From Mangrovicoccus sp. HB161399 (GTDB lineage Bacteria; Pseudomonadota; Alphaproteobacteria; Rhodobacterales; Rhodobacteraceae), in the NCBI RefSeq assembly GCF_013184745.1, contig NZ_JAATVU010000001.1:221759-285758 (forward strand): a stretch of DNA of 64,000 bases, given 5' to 3'. Under the pieces are notes generated by a model. The model searched no databases and had not been told where the DNA came from. It saw only the letters and a program-made list of their open reading frames with translations. The position numbers and the translations under genes are program-made. This document shows positions 63,262 to 64,000 of the stretch, in pieces. Each line of letters opens with the position of its first letter. Positions within the stretch are counted from its first letter, which is position 1.

Positions 63262-64000
63262 ATGGCGTTGTTGCGCAAATCCAGAGGAATTCATCCTGTG
63301 AATCCAGCATGCTAGCTGTGCGGCATGAGCAGACCTCCCAAGACGACGTACAAGACCACCAACTGGAAGAGCTACAATCAGGCACTGAGGCAGCGCGGCT
63401 CGCTGACCGTCTGGTTCGATCCCTCGATGCAATGGGACGCGGTGCCGTCCGGGCGTCGCAGCCGCCAGCAGGCATTTAGCGACGCCGCAATCCAGGCCTG
63501 CCTGACCCTCAAGGTCCTGCTCGGACTGCCCCTCCGCCAGGCCACCGGTTTCGTGGCGAGCTTGCTGGAGCTCTCCGGGCTGGACTGGTCGGTGCCGGAT
63601 TTCAGCACCCTGTCCCGACGCCAGAAGACCCTGGACGTGACCATCCCGTATCGCGGTCCCAAGGGTCCGCTGCACTTGCTCGTCCCCTCTCGGGCATTGC
63701 TGCGCAATGCCCTGCCGGGCAGCGGACGGCACCGGCATCAAGCTGGAAGGCGAAGGGTGCGGAGCGACCGTGGCCCCGGCGGGGCCGCAAAAGCGCGCGG
63801 CACGGCACAGCCGAAAGCACGGCGCCTCGAAGCGCCGGGTCTGGCGCAAGATCCACATCGGCATAGACGAGAAAACATTGGAGATCCGGGCGGTCGAGGT
63901 CACCTCCAGCAATGTCGGCGACGCGCCGATGCTGCCGGAACTCCTGAAGCAGATCGGCCCGGACCAGGACATCGCGACGGTCACTGCCGACGGTGCCTAC
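63262..64000 (+). pseudogene. IS5-family element, copy B with frameshifted transposase, running off the window
   Basis: The end GGCGTTGTTGCGCAAAT (63264-63280) precedes ATG 63325 and 120 codons of IS5-type transposase (KTTNWKSYNQALRQRGSLTVWFDPSM ... PDFSTLSRRQKTL ... GPLHLLV). A 40-bp insertion at 63685-63724 shifts the frame just before the first catalytic Asp (DGTGIK). After it the frame resumes with RKHGASKRRVWRKIHIGIDEKTLEIRAVEV and VTADGAY, the second catalytic Asp. Relative to the family about 17 extra residues with a GGCCCC/GGGGCC palindrome (63772-63786) also lie between. So this copy cannot make a full transposase. Confidence 0.88.
63685..63724. repeat. 40-bp palindromic insertion inside the IS5 transposase gene
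   Basis: The insert carries a perfect stem GGGCATTGC (63692-63700) / GCAATGCCC (63704-63712) with a TGC loop, then CTGCC-G-GGCAG (63712-63722). It interrupts the codon line LHLLV | DGTGIK, adding 40 bp (a +1 shift). The shape is that of a REP-like or small palindromic mobile sequence. Confidence 0.8.

Overview
This is 64 kb of chromosomal DNA from a high-GC alphaproteobacterium, almost certainly of the order Rhodobacterales (Rhodobacteraceae/Roseobacter type). The basis is gene content and order: ubiA next to an OmpA-family gene, moaE-moaD-pgsA-uvrC, DUF2849-cysI-cysH-DUF934 with a Rhodobacter-type ferredoxin/flavodoxin-NADP reductase, a VPLPA-CTERM-type exosortase (XrtD), DUF1217 and DUF2927 proteins, and uniformly GC-rich third codon positions. 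No rRNA, tRNA, CRISPR array or prophage is visible.

Layout. 1-7.3 kb: housekeeping genes (OmpA-like, ubiA, rsmE, GNAT, two small membrane proteins, gshA, moaE-moaD-pgsA). 7.4-9.1 kb: a TPR-sulfotransferase, then about 1 kb without a credible gene. 10-15 kb: a leftward block of uvrC, a pteridine-reductase-like SDR, a Ca/Na antiporter, a small zinc-ribbon protein and an S49 peptidase. 15-26.8 kb: a two-armed exopolysaccharide/exosortase locus. The leftward arm has an ATPase, a Wzz-type chain-length protein and a BY-kinase-like protein. The rightward arm has a priming sugar transferase, a TPR lipoprotein, an export protein, an outer-membrane barrel, an XrtD-EpsI fusion and a rhomboid protease. 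27-45 kb: mostly core genes (MFS exporter, comM, gshB, yraN, rsmI, an LpoA-like lipoprotein, glnD, murJ, a LigC/exonuclease repair pair, a PQQ sugar dehydrogenase with a dihaem cytochrome, pepF). 45-51.9 kb: a second gene-poor stretch of about 0.9 kb, DUF1217, DUF4389, tadA, an rluB with a 120-bp tandem repeat, a BNR-repeat protein and an Lrp regulator. 52-56.9 kb: the assimilatory sulfate/sulfite reduction operon, then infC with a non-canonical ATA start. 57-62.6 kb: a compact operon of a 22-residue membrane peptide, XpaC, TelA, a DUF2927 lipoprotein, an SPFH-GYF protein and a zinc-ribbon membrane protein. 62.6-64 kb: decayed IS3- and IS5-family elements.

How the genes work together. The 15-27 kb locus resembles the XrtA/PEP-CTERM exopolysaccharide cluster of other proteobacteria, but it is built around XrtD and has only a priming transferase, so the remaining glycosyltransferases and the sorted substrates must lie elsewhere. 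The cys operon couples APS reduction (CysH with four [4Fe-4S]-type cysteines), sulfite reduction and an NADPH:ferredoxin/flavodoxin reductase, facing a divergent Lrp regulator. The XpaC-TelA-DUF2927-SPFH-zinc-ribbon operon looks like a membrane-stress module of unproven function and is the best candidate here for an under-described system.
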